NCBI RefSeq assembly: GCF_014196125.1
Contig: NZ_JACIDA010000001.1
Coordinates: 62,001 to 126,000, forward strand
DNA: 64,000 nucleotides
Reading direction: 5' to 3'
Source: Brevundimonas mediterranea
Lineage (GTDB): Bacteria > Pseudomonadota > Alphaproteobacteria > Caulobacterales > Caulobacteraceae
Program-made: the position numbers and the translations under genes
Notes under the pieces: generated by a model
The model's database searches: none
Told to the model about the DNA's origin: nothing
The model's input: the letters and a program-made list of their open reading frames with translations, nothing else
Shown: one piece after another, positions 19,282-27,572 of the stretch
Position numbering within the stretch: position 1 is the stretch's first letter
Layout of the letters: every line of letters begins with the position of its first letter

Positions 19282-21107
19282 GCGACGGTCTCGACCGTGG
19301 ATGGCGTCCCGTCCAGAGACTGCTGACGGGCCAGGCGGGAATAGAGGCCTCCGCGTGCCACCAGGACGACGTGCGGCCCTTCCTCGACCACACGCCCGGC
19401 CTCGATCACATAGATGCGGTCGGCGTTGCGGACGGTCGACAGGCGATGGGCGATCATCAGGGTGGCGCGCCCTTCCATCAACCGGTCCAGCGCCGCCTGG
19501 ACTAGGGCCTCGCTTTCGGTGTCCAGGGCGCTTGTCGCCTCGTCCAGCAACAGGATCGGCGCGTCCTTCAGGAAGGCGCGGGCGATGGCGATCCGCTGGC
19601 GCTGGCCGCCGGACAGACGCAGGCCCGCCTCGCCGGCGCGGGTCTCGTAACCTTCGGGCAGGGCGGTGATGAAGTCATGGGCGGCGGCCGAACGCGCGGC
19701 CTCCTCGATCTGGGCTTGCGTGGCGCCCGGCCGCCCATAGGCGATATTGGCGGCGATGGTGTCGTCGAACAGGAAGGGCTCCTGCGTCACCAGGGCGATA
19801 TGATCGCGCAGGTCGCTGATCCGCAGTGTGCGCACGTCGCGGCCGTTGATCGTCACGGCCCCGCCCGTCACGTCATAGAAGCGCGGCAACAGGCTCAGGA
19901 TTGTGCTCTTGCCCCCGCCGGACGGCCCGACCAGGGCCACGGTCTCGCCCGGCGCGACCCGCAGCGACACCTGATCCAGCGTCGGCGCCCCGCCGGGGGC
20001 GTAGGCGAAGGACACCTGGTCCAGCACCACCTCGACCGGACCGGGAGCCAGGGGCGCGGCGTCCGGCGCCTCGCGGATCTCGGCCTCGATGTCCAGGGCG
20101 CCGAACAGGCGGCGTGCAGCCGTGAAACCCTCCGCCATCACCGTCGCCAGATTGGTCACCTGGCGCAGGGCCTGGCCGGCGGCCAGCAACATGCCGATGA
20201 AGGCAGCGAAACCCCCCACCGTCATCTCGCCCGATTGCGCCCGCCATCCGGCGTAGGCCATCACAGCCGCCACCACGATATAGGCCACCAGATCGCTGGA
20301 CGGTCCCGCGAAGGCGCGGGCGTTGGCGCCCTTGATGACGTGGCGCTGGCGACGCGCCACCACCTCGGCGACGCGGTCCTGCTCAGCCGCCTCGCGGTTT
20401 TCGATCTTGATCAGGCGAACCCCGTCCAGATTCTCCATCAGGGCGGTAGACAGGTTCTCGGTCTCGGCCATAGCGCCCTGCGCCGCCTTGCGCGTCCTGC
20501 GCCCGAACCGGCGCAGCACCAGCGCCACCAACGGCACCCCCAGCAGCACCACCATGGTCAGCTGCCAGTCGATGAACCCCATGTAGATCAGCACTGCGAT
20601 CAGGGTCAGCAGGTTCTGGGTGTAGTTTACCACGCCCGAGGTGAAGGCCTCGCGCACCATATTGGCGTCGAACAGCACGGACGAGACGAAGCCGCCCGAA
20701 TGCTGGCTGCGCAGCCGGGCCAGGTCGGCCCGGATCATGGCCCCGAACAGGCGAATCTGGATGTCGCCCACAATGGTGTGGCCCAGCCGGTTGACCAGGG
20801 CCGCCTGACCTAGCGCCGCCAGGGTCCGCATCACCGCCACCGCGAGAATGGCGGCCGGGATCCAGATCACGGCCTTGTCGGCCGGAAAGCTGATCACCCC
20901 GAACAGACTGATCGGCTCGGTCCCGCCCAGGAACAGGCCGTTCACCGCCGGCTCCAGCAACTTCAGCAGGGCCGCTGTCAGCAGGCCCGTCATCGCCGCG
21001 CAAAGGACCGACAGGATCAGCGATCCCTTGTGCCGGGACAGGTAATCGCGCCAGATCCGCGCCAGCAGGGCGCGCAGGGGCATGGTCTCGGAAGCGGGCG
21101 CGGTCAT
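19278..21107 (-). CDS. MsbA-like ABC exporter (fused membrane and ATPase domains)
   Basis: A 609-residue half-transporter. Six membrane helices span about residues 20-320. The ATPase domain has Walker A GPSGGGKSTILSLLPRFYD, the Q-loop VTQEPFLFDDTI, signature LSGGQRQRIAIARAF, Walker B ILLLDEATSALD and H-loop IAHRLSTV. It leads the DUF374-waaA-lpxK operon, so lipid A flipping (MsbA role) is the natural inference. The sequence alone cannot rule out another lipid or drug substrate. The ATG giving MTAPASETMPLRALL was chosen; an upstream in-frame start adds 27 unlikely residues. Confidence 0.9.
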   Translation of the reverse strand: MTAPASETMPLRALLARIWRDYLSRHKGSLILSVLCAAMTGLLTAALLKLLEPAVNGLFLGGTEPISLFGVISFPADKAVIWIPAAILAVAVMRTLAALGQAALVNRLGHTIVGDIQIRLFGAMIRADLARLRSQHSGGFVSSVLFDANMVREAFTSGVVNYTQNLLTLIAVLIYMGFIDWQLTMVVLLGVPLVALVLRRFGRRTRKAAQGAMAETENLSTALMENLDGVRLIKIENREAAEQDRVAEVVARRQRHVIKGANARAFAGPSSDLVAYIVVAAVMAYAGWRAQSGEMTVGGFAAFIGMLLAAGQALRQVTNLATVMAEGFTAARRLFGALDIEAEIREAPDAAPLAPGPVEVVLDQVSFAYAPGGAPTLDQVSLRVAPGETVALVGPSGGGKSTILSLLPRFYDVTGGAVTINGRDVRTLRISDLRDHIALVTQEPFLFDDTIAANIAYGRPGATQAQIEEAARSAAAHDFITALPEGYETRAGEAGLRLSGGQRQRIAIARAFLKDAPILLLDEATSALDTESEALVQAALDRLMEGRATLMIAHRLSTVRNADRIYVIEAGRVVEEGPHVVLVARGGLYSRLARQQSLDGTPSTVETVA

Positions 21108-21138
21108 CGGCCTTCGGTCGTCCGAGCCGTCGTTCAAG

Positions 21139-21660
21139 TCAAGGCTTGTCAGGCGCCGGTTCCAGCAGGCGCCCCTGTTCGTCCGCACGGATCAGGGTTT
21201 CCCCCGGCACGTCCTCGACCCTGACGGCCGGGGGCACGGTTGGATTTGACGCATAGCGACGGCCATCGAAGGGCACGGCGGCCTCGTACCCCTCGGTGAC
21301 GCCGCCCCCGGCGACATAGACGCCCAGGTCACGGCGGCCATGGGTTTGCTGCTCCAGCAGGCGGATGGGGGCCCGCGCCACGCTGATTTCGCCGATCGAC
21401 ACATAGGCGTCGCCCTCGCGGCTCAGCACCAACAGCTGGCATCCGCCCGAACCGCACCAGTTCGGTCCGGTCAGATAGACCAGGGTCGTCTCACCATCCG
21501 GCGTGATCGCGGCCGTATATTGGGTGGCGCCCATCGCCCCCTGCGCCTTGTCACGCAGATAAGCGGTCAAGGCCGGATCCTCCGGGGGAGGTGTCTGCGC
21601 GTTGGCGAGACTGGCCCAAAGGCCCAAAGCTAACGCTGCGGTTACGGCGATGGTCTTCAT
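21139..21660 (-). CDS. Secreted hypothetical protein
   Basis: A 173-residue protein with a clear signal peptide (MKTIAVTAALALGLWASLANAQ) and a textbook AGGAGG 6 nt upstream that fixes the start. The mature domain contains a close Cys pair in PNWCGSGGCQLLVLSREG, followed by a beta-rich segment and the sequence VAGGGVTEGYEAAVPFDGRRY. Periplasmic location is likely. I do not recognise the family. It lies 31 bp upstream of the ABC exporter on the same strand, so it may belong to the LPS operon, and it is divergent from the phosphatase gene. Confidence 0.8.
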   Translation of the reverse strand: MKTIAVTAALALGLWASLANAQTPPPEDPALTAYLRDKAQGAMGATQYTAAITPDGETTLVYLTGPNWCGSGGCQLLVLSREGDAYVSIGEISVARAPIRLLEQQTHGRRDLGVYVAGGGVTEGYEAAVPFDGRRYASNPTVPPAVRVEDVPGETLIRADEQGRLLEPAPDKP

Positions 21661-21746
21661 GAATGCCTCCTGTTTTCGGCGAACAATCCAACGCGCGAAC
21701 ACCGAGTTCGGATGACGTGGTCGATTCGGGACGCTATCTGGCGGCC

Positions 21747-22412
21747 ATGGCGCGCTTTGATCTTTCGACCGCGATGGGCCGTTTCCGGGCGCATTGGCAT
21801 TATTTCTGGGCGGACCACGCCTTCCTGCGCCTTGCGTTTTCCAACGCCCACTGGCTGGGCCCTGACCTAGTGCGCACCAACCAGCCGTCGCCGCGCCAGT
21901 TGGCCTATTGGAAGAAGAAGGGCGTCAAGACCGTCATCAATCTGCGCGGCCAACGCGACGAGGGCTATTACTGGCTGGAGAAGGAAGCCTGCGAACGCCT
22001 GGGCCTGACCCTGATCGACGCGCCGCTGGACTCGCGCGATCCGCCCGAGACAGACCGGATTCACCGCGCGCGTCGCCTGTTCACGACCATCGAATACCCG
22101 GTGCTGATCCACTGCAAGTCGGGCGCGGACCGGGCGGGCATGATGGCCGTCTTCTATCGCCACTTCCATCTGGGCGAACCGATCTCGGTCGCCATGGCGG
22201 AGCTGTCGAAGAAGTACCTCCACTCGCGCGAGGGCCTCACCGGCGTGCTGGACTATACGCTGGAGAAATACGTCAACGAGATCGAGCCGCACGGGATCAG
22301 TTTCATCGACTGGATCGACAGCCCCGACTACGACCCCAGGGCGATCCGCGCCGAGTTCAAGGCCGGCTGGTGGGGCACGCTGCTGACCGAGAAGTTGCTG
22401 AAGCGGGAGTAG
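21747..22412 (+). CDS. Dual-specificity/tyrosine phosphatase-like protein
   Basis: A 221-residue protein with the cysteine phosphatase P-loop HCKSGADRAG (Cys123 to Arg129, CX5R) and an upstream VINLRGQRDEGYY strand typical of the DUF442/DSP group. An acidic loop, APLDSRDPPE, may supply the general acid. A hydrophobic/aromatic N-terminus (HWHYFWADHAFLRLAFSNAHWLG) may associate with the membrane. The target is unknown; its position inside the LPS/pmbA block suggests envelope regulation only by association. The ATG giving MARFDLSTAM was preferred to a start 28 codons upstream. Confidence 0.85.
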   Translation: MARFDLSTAMGRFRAHWHYFWADHAFLRLAFSNAHWLGPDLVRTNQPSPRQLAYWKKKGVKTVINLRGQRDEGYYWLEKEACERLGLTLIDAPLDSRDPPETDRIHRARRLFTTIEYPVLIHCKSGADRAGMMAVFYRHFHLGEPISVAMAELSKKYLHSREGLTGVLDYTLEKYVNEIEPHGISFIDWIDSPDYDPRAIRAEFKAGWWGTLLTEKLLKRE

Positions 22413-22479
22413 GCCACGCTGTCTCTGCATCCGTCACCCTAGGAACAAGTCCGGGTCACGGGCGTGAAGGAGCGGCGGC

Positions 22480-22683
22480 TCAGCCCCAGGGGCCTTTCGG
22501 GGGCTGGTCCCCGCGTTCTCGAGCCTCGGCTTCAAGCTCGGCGTCGCGCCGCGCCTTGCGGTCGGCCTCCCACTTCTTGAACCAGCGCGCATACCCGATC
22601 TGCCCGCGCAGCGAGATGCTGAAGAGGGCCAGCACCGCCAGCAGGCTGACCAGTTGGAAGATCTGTTGCGGTTCCAGGTTCAT
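22480..22683 (-). CDS. Small membrane protein (67 aa)
   Basis: A 67-residue product with one N-terminal transmembrane helix (QIFQLVSLLAVLALFSISLRG) followed by a highly charged, probably helical tail (FKKWEADRKARRDAELEAEARERG) and a short Pro-rich end. The topology suggests a membrane-tethered cytoplasmic coiled-coil stub. It lies 67 bp after the DUF4170 gene, separated by a perfect 12-bp hairpin. No function recognised; the TM plus charged-tail composition supports a real gene. Confidence 0.7.
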   Translation of the reverse strand: MNLEPQQIFQLVSLLAVLALFSISLRGQIGYARWFKKWEADRKARRDAELEAEARERGDQPPKGPWG

Positions 22684-22714
22684 GTTCTTCCTCGCATCCA
22701 GACTTCAACGTCGG

Positions 22715-22741
22715 ATCAGGGAGCCGGTTCGGCTCCCTGAT
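22715..22741. terminator. Perfect 12-bp stem-loop between two small genes
   Basis: ATCAGGGAGCCG pairs exactly with CGGCTCCCTGAT across a 3-nt loop. It lies just past the DUF4170 stop on the minus strand and before the 67-aa gene. There is no long U tract, so it may be a Rho-independent-like pause, an mRNA-stabilising hairpin or an attenuator for the next gene. Confidence 0.6.
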
Positions 22742-22750
22742 GTCGCAGGA

Positions 22751-22996
22751 TCAGGCCGCGTCGCCGCGCGGGTCGATCAGCTTGTGGGCGTGCAGGATGA
22801 AATAGCGCATGTGGGCGTTGTCGACCGTCGCCTGAGCGCGGGCCTTCCAGGCCTTCTTGGCTTCGTCGTAGCTGCCGAAGGCGCCGACGAATTCGATTTG
22901 CGAAAGATCGCGGAACGTCGGCTCGCCCAGGTGACGCAGTTCGCCGCCGATGACGAGGTGAAGCAGCTGGGGCGGGACGGAGGATTGATCGACCAT
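22751..22996 (-). CDS. DUF4170 family protein
   Basis: An 81-residue soluble protein with the DUF4170 pattern: LLHLVIGGELRHLG near the start, IEFVGAFGSYDEAKKAWKARAQATVD in the middle and MRYFILHAHKLIDP near the end. The family is confined largely to alphaproteobacteria and is usually found beside a CysQ/SuhB-type phosphatase and lipid A genes, as here. The biochemical role is unknown. AAGGACA precedes the ATG. The phosphatase gene lies 93 bp upstream. Confidence 0.85.
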   Translation of the reverse strand: MVDQSSVPPQLLHLVIGGELRHLGEPTFRDLSQIEFVGAFGSYDEAKKAWKARAQATVDNAHMRYFILHAHKLIDPRGDAA

Positions 22997-23089
22997 CGGG
23001 TGTCCTTGAAGTCTGGGGAGGGCTTTTGCCGGGGCATAGGCCCAGAACGCCTAAGGATCAATGTATGACAGGGTTTTTCAACCCAAGCC

Positions 23090-23884
23090 CTAGGTCGATA
23101 GCGGCACGTTTTTACAGCGCCGAACGATCAGCGGGTGCAGGGCCGGAGCGGCGCAGACCAGGCTGGCCTGACGCGGATCGGGTCGGTTGAACCGCCACGG
23201 CCGGCCGTGATGGTCGGTGACTCGGGCGCCGGCCTCTTCGGCGATCAGGCTGCCCGCGGCCACGTCCCAGTCCCATTTGGGCGTCAGGGCCAGGGCGGCG
23301 TCGAACGCCCCTGCGGCGACCAGGGCCATCCGGTAGGCCAGGGCGTTGCGCTTGGCGAACCGCAGCACCGGCCAGGGCTCGTCCCAATGCGACCCCTCGA
23401 TCATCCGCGCATCGCCCAGCACCGAGGCGTCGTCCAGGGTCTCGGCGTCGGACGCCCGGATCACGGCCCCATTGCGCTGCGCGCCGCCGCCGCGCGCCGC
23501 CGCATAGGTTTCCTGAACCTCGGGCGCATGGATGGCGGCGGCGACCACCTGGCCGTCCTCGACGACCGCGATGGGCACGCACCACCAGGGCTGGCGCTTC
23601 ATATAGGCCACCGTGCCGTCCACCGGATCGATGACGAAGATCCGGCGCTTCGACAAGCGTTCGGGCGTGTCCGCCGTCTCTTCCGACAGCCAGCCATAGT
23701 CGGGCCGGGCGGCCAGCAGCCGGTCCTTCAGCATGGCGTCCACCGCCAGATCGCCGCTTGTGACCGGCGAGCCGCCGACCTTGGACTCGATCCTCAGCCC
23801 GGCCTCGCGCTCCGCAACCGCCAGCGCCCCGGCGTCGATCGCCGCCTGGCGGATCAGTTCCAGATCTGCATCTAGGTCGATCAT
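23090..23884 (-). CDS. Inositol monophosphatase-family phosphatase (CysQ/SuhB-like)
   Basis: A 264-residue Mg-dependent phosphatase. Metal-binding motifs are WLSEETADTP, then FVIDPVDGTVAYMKRQPWWC near residue 88, and KWDWDVAAGSLIAEEAGARV near 210. The family includes inositol monophosphatase and 3'(2'),5'-bisphosphate nucleotidase (CysQ). In the conserved alphaproteobacterial pmbA-phosphatase-DUF4170 cluster the gene is often named cysQ, but sequence alone does not settle the substrate. The start ATG overlaps the pmbA stop by 4 bp. A much longer in-frame opening upstream is a shadow of pmbA. Confidence 0.9.
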   Translation of the reverse strand: MIDLDADLELIRQAAIDAGALAVAEREAGLRIESKVGGSPVTSGDLAVDAMLKDRLLAARPDYGWLSEETADTPERLSKRRIFVIDPVDGTVAYMKRQPWWCVPIAVVEDGQVVAAAIHAPEVQETYAAARGGGAQRNGAVIRASDAETLDDASVLGDARMIEGSHWDEPWPVLRFAKRNALAYRMALVAAGAFDAALALTPKWDWDVAAGSLIAEEAGARVTDHHGRPWRFNRPDPRQASLVCAAPALHPLIVRRCKNVPLST

Positions 23885-25236
23885 TTGCCCGCTATGGCCA
23901 CCGCGTCGAACATCAGGCTGGGCACATTGAACCCGCCCCGGAATTCCAGGTCCGAGCCCCGTTCCAGTCGCAGATAAAGCTCGGGCAGCTTGCCGGCCAC
24001 TGTGACCTCGTTGACCGGATAGGCGATCTCGCCGTTCTCGAACCAGAAGCCGGACACCCCGGCGGACCAGTCGCCGGTGTTTCCGTTGAGCGACGGCCCA
24101 AACATCGACGTCACCAGCAGACCCGTACCGGCGTCCGCCATCAGCCCCGCCAGATCGCGCTCGCCCGGCTCCATGTGCAGATTGTGGGTTCCGACCCCCG
24201 GCGGTCCGGCCAGACCGCGCGAGGCGTGACCGGTGGACTGCAGGCCCAGTTGGCGGGCCGACGCGCTGTTCAGCAGCCAGGTTGTCAGGACGCCGTCGTC
24301 GAACAGGGCGCGCCGCTCGACCTCGACGCCCTCGTCGTCGAACGGCGTTGATCCCAGGCCGCGCGGCCGGAATGGATCGTCGATCAGGGTCACCCCTTCG
24401 GCGAACACCCTCTGGCCCATCCGGTCCTTCAGGAAGGAGGTGCCCCGCGCGATCGACGGCCCCGAAATGGCGCCGATGGCCGGCGAGACGATCTGGCCCG
24501 ACATGCGGTTGTCGAAGATGACGGGGGCGGTGGTCGAGGCGATCTTGCGCGCGCCAGTTCGGGCCACGGCGCGCTCGCCAGCTTTCCGACCAATGATCTC
24601 GGCGCCCGGCAGATCGGACAGGTGCCGGGTCGAACGGCTCTCGCCGCCACGCTCCATGGCCCCGTCCTTTTCGGCGATCACCCCGACGCCCAGCGAAAAG
24701 GCCGAGCCTCGATAGTCGCCGTCGAACCCGTGCGAGGTGACCAGTCGCCATTGGCTGGACGACCAGGAGGCGTGACCGCCCTCGGATCGGGCGACGCCCT
24801 CGACCGCCAGGGCCACTGTCTCGGCCTCGGCGGAAACCTGTTCCAGAATCAAGGCGGTCCGTTCGCTGGGATCGAACAGGTCCAGATCGACGAAGGGGCC
24901 GCGCGCCAGCCGATCCTCGGGGGCGAAACCGGCGTGGGGATCTTCCGGCGCCAGGCGCGCCATGGCCACGGCGCGTTCCACCAGCCGGGTGCGGGTTTCG
25001 GGCGACAGGTCCGACGCCGACACCGAGGCCTGACGCTGGCCGACGAAGACCCGCAGGCCCAGATCGCGCGATTCCTCACGCTCCACGTCTTCCAGCTTGC
25101 CGTTGCGCACCCCGACCGACAGGGACCGACGATCGGCGCTGACCGCCTCGGCGGCGTCGGCGCCGGCCCTCAGGGCCGCCTGGACGATGTCATTCAAAAG
25201 ATCGGTTGAAACAGGGGCGTCTAGGGTGTCGGTCAT
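23881..25236 (-). CDS. pmbA: TldE/PmbA-type metalloprotease subunit
   Basis: A 451-residue TldD/PmbA family protein. It opens with a helical segment (LLNDIVQAALRAGADAAEAVSA), then SLSVGVRNGKLEDVEREESRDLGLRVFVG, the standard N-terminal pattern. The C-terminal half has TTAPVIFDNRMSGQIVSPAI and GLAGPPGVGTHNLHMEPG. I see no HExxxH zinc motif, which fits the TldE (PmbA) partner rather than the catalytic TldD; tldD is not in the window. TldD/E process peptides such as microcins or CcdA in other bacteria. It leads the phosphatase gene by overlap. Confidence 0.92.
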   Translation of the reverse strand: MTDTLDAPVSTDLLNDIVQAALRAGADAAEAVSADRRSLSVGVRNGKLEDVEREESRDLGLRVFVGQRQASVSASDLSPETRTRLVERAVAMARLAPEDPHAGFAPEDRLARGPFVDLDLFDPSERTALILEQVSAEAETVALAVEGVARSEGGHASWSSSQWRLVTSHGFDGDYRGSAFSLGVGVIAEKDGAMERGGESRSTRHLSDLPGAEIIGRKAGERAVARTGARKIASTTAPVIFDNRMSGQIVSPAIGAISGPSIARGTSFLKDRMGQRVFAEGVTLIDDPFRPRGLGSTPFDDEGVEVERRALFDDGVLTTWLLNSASARQLGLQSTGHASRGLAGPPGVGTHNLHMEPGERDLAGLMADAGTGLLVTSMFGPSLNGNTGDWSAGVSGFWFENGEIAYPVNEVTVAGKLPELYLRLERGSDLEFRGGFNVPSLMFDAVAIAGK

Positions 25237-25290
25237 GCCCCGATATGGCGGACGCCCCGCCGCGCCGCAACCTGTTGCGCTGCAACAGGA

Positions 25291-25698
25291 TCAGACGACG
25301 GCGAAGGCGATCAGGCCGACGGCGGCGGTCAGCAGCGCCACCCAGGTCAGCAACATGCCGATGACACGGCCCAGCGACGGCCCCGTCTGGAACAGCAGGC
25401 CCAGGGCATGGACCACGCGCCCGACCAGCAGGGTCGCCCCCACTCCATGCACCATCCACGCCGGAGCGCCGACGGCGGCCAGCAACAGCATGGCGATCAT
25501 GCCCGGCGCCGCATACTCGGCGCAGTTGCCGAAAGCGCGGGTCGCCGCCGCCAGATCGGGGTTCCCGCCGTCGCCGAACGACACCATGTGCTTGCGCCGC
25601 CCGCTGACCACTATGCCCGACAGAACCAGCATCAGCAGGATCAGCAGGCCGCTCCACAGGGCGGCGGCCTGGACGGCGTACATCAGGGGTGTGGTCAT
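25291..25698 (-). CDS. MAPEG family membrane protein
   Basis: A 135-residue integral membrane protein with four hydrophobic segments. The MAPEG pattern shows in RAFGNCAEYAAPGMIAMLLLA near residue 55 and the C-terminal GRVVHALGLLFQTGPSLGRVIGMLLTW. The family includes glutathione-linked microsomal enzymes, but bacterial members are mostly uncharacterised. GAGGAC precedes the ATG. It starts 3 bp after the M14 peptidase stop, so the two are probably co-translated. Confidence 0.88.
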   Translation of the reverse strand: MTTPLMYAVQAAALWSGLLILLMLVLSGIVVSGRRKHMVSFGDGGNPDLAAATRAFGNCAEYAAPGMIAMLLLAAVGAPAWMVHGVGATLLVGRVVHALGLLFQTGPSLGRVIGMLLTWVALLTAAVGLIAFAVV

Positions 25699-25701
25699 CG
25701 A

Positions 25702-27534
25702 TCAGTCCTCGCGGCCGACGGGATAGAGCAGATAGCGGTCGTCGTAGAAGGGCGTCCGCTCATAGAACCAGGCCAGCCGCGCCTGCGGATCGGCGGCGAA
25801 CGCGGGCTCGGCGGTCAGCTTGGCCTCGAACTCGGCCTTCAGCGCCGGGTCGGCGGCCAGCATCTTTTCCGCCAGGGGCGCGATGGCATAGGCCTCGATA
25901 TATTCGACCCGGCTCATGACCTCGGGGAACATGCCCCAGGCGAAGAAGCTCTCGCTGGACTGCGGCTCCAGCAGCAGCACGACGATGTCGCCCAGCGGCT
26001 GATCGATCGGCACGCGCACCGAGCCGGTCGGGAAGGTCCAGTCGCGGCGCTCGACCTCGACCGTCTTCACCGAGGCCTGGACGTGACCTTCGTTGGCCCG
26101 CGTCGCCAGTTTCGGCTCGACCAGGCGCAGCATCGACAGGTTCACCGTGCGCGGCGCCTCCACCGTCTCCATCTCGACGCCGTGGATCTTCAGCCGCTCG
26201 ATGATGTCGGTGCGATAGCTGGGAATCCAATAGGCCGTCGGGCGGTTCAGGGTCAGCGTCGGCTTGGACCCAAAGAAGGGCATCTGCCACAGCTCGGGAT
26301 CGGGCCGACCCAGCCAGCGCACCTCGTCGCGACCCGAGGCCGGGCTGTGGTACATCTCGTAAAGCACGCCCTTGAACGGACGGATGGAGGAGGGAGCGTC
26401 TTCCGCTTCGAAGTTCGCCGGGATTTCAGCGGGACGCAGGGCCATGTCCTGGGCCGTCGCCGCCTTCAGCGCCGCCCCCTGGTCGGCCAGCAGTCGCATC
26501 GCCTCCTCGATGAAGACATAGGTCCCCAGCACCCGCTGCTCATGCGGTTTCAGGCTGTGGTTCTCGATCAGGATGGTCGGCACATGGGCCGCCGCGCCCC
26601 AGCCGTTCGAGAACCGCTCACCCAGGCCGCCGTCCGACAGCCCCTTCTTCGGCTCGTCGTCGTCGATCCCGAACACCAATTCGCCGGGGATATGGCCTTC
26701 GCGTTCAAGCGCTCCGTTCATCGCCGGCTTGAACACCGTATCCAGCCAGGCCGAGCTGTTCGGCGACCGGCTGAACGTGCCGTCCTCGCCGTTGAAGCCG
26801 TAGGTGACGTCGTACTGGTAATCCAGGCCGTCGGTGACGTGGACGTCCACGTAAAGGTCCGGCCGGTACTTCAGGATCAGGCCCCGCACCGCCCGCATCT
26901 CGGGCTGGTCCAGCTTCAGATAGTCGCGGTTCAGGTTCTGGTTGGTCGCCGTATTGCGCCAGCCCTGGATGCGCGGCCCGCGCTGGTTCGGCCGGGAATA
27001 GGCGCTGGCTCGCTCATGCCCGTCCACGCTCAGGATCGGGATCAGGATCAGATTGACCCGGTCGAGCAGGGCGTCCTTGCCGTAAAAGGCGATGTCGCGC
27101 AGCACCATCATGCCGGCGTCCTTGCCGTCGATCTCGCCCGGATGGATGCCGGCCTGGATCATCAGCACCGGCTTGGCCGGATCGAAAGCGCCTCCATCCT
27201 TGGACGCGATCACCGCATAAATGGGCCGCCCCTCGGGCGAGACGCCGAACTGTTCGATGCGGATCAGGTCGCTGGCGGCGTCCAGTCGGTCGAACCAGGC
27301 GCGGGTGTCGGCGTAGTTCGGTGAAAAGTCATGCGCCGGATCGGCCTCGAACGCCGTGACCCACGGATCGCTCGCGTCGCGCAACAAGGCCTTGGACGCC
27401 CCGTCCCAGGCGGGCGCCGGCGGCAGGAAGGCTTGGTCCCACGGCGTGGTGTTGGGAAGCGTCTGGGACATGGCGGGGCTCACGCTACAGGCTAGGGCGG
27501 CAAGAAGGGCCGCAATCAGGGAAGTGGATCGCAT
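25702..27534 (-). CDS. Secreted M14-family zinc carboxypeptidase
   Basis: A 610-residue exported peptidase with a signal peptide (MRSTSLIAALLAALACSVSPAMSQ). The M14 zinc site HPGE (His131, Glu134) sits in VLMIQAGIHPGEIDGKDAG; a third ligand is probably the His in LYVDVHVTDG, after QNLNRDYLKLDQPEMRAV. The long C-terminal part (about residue 330 on) is beta-rich and probably adds a second domain. Peptide or peptidoglycan cleavage is possible. A frame extension upstream is rejected because it lacks any signal sequence. MAPEG follows with a 3-bp gap. Confidence 0.9.
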   Translation of the reverse strand: MRSTSLIAALLAALACSVSPAMSQTLPNTTPWDQAFLPPAPAWDGASKALLRDASDPWVTAFEADPAHDFSPNYADTRAWFDRLDAASDLIRIEQFGVSPEGRPIYAVIASKDGGAFDPAKPVLMIQAGIHPGEIDGKDAGMMVLRDIAFYGKDALLDRVNLILIPILSVDGHERASAYSRPNQRGPRIQGWRNTATNQNLNRDYLKLDQPEMRAVRGLILKYRPDLYVDVHVTDGLDYQYDVTYGFNGEDGTFSRSPNSSAWLDTVFKPAMNGALEREGHIPGELVFGIDDDEPKKGLSDGGLGERFSNGWGAAAHVPTILIENHSLKPHEQRVLGTYVFIEEAMRLLADQGAALKAATAQDMALRPAEIPANFEAEDAPSSIRPFKGVLYEMYHSPASGRDEVRWLGRPDPELWQMPFFGSKPTLTLNRPTAYWIPSYRTDIIERLKIHGVEMETVEAPRTVNLSMLRLVEPKLATRANEGHVQASVKTVEVERRDWTFPTGSVRVPIDQPLGDIVVLLLEPQSSESFFAWGMFPEVMSRVEYIEAYAIAPLAEKMLAADPALKAEFEAKLTAEPAFAADPQARLAWFYERTPFYDDRYLLYPVGRED

Positions 27535-27572
27535 GGCCTTTCGTGAGCCGATTGCCTCGGCCTGACAAGCTG

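Noticed and set aside
23885..24751. Long in-frame opening before the CysQ/SuhB-like gene
   Set aside because: It overlaps pmbA in another frame and is Arg/Gly-rich. The ATG that overlaps the pmbA stop is the proper start.
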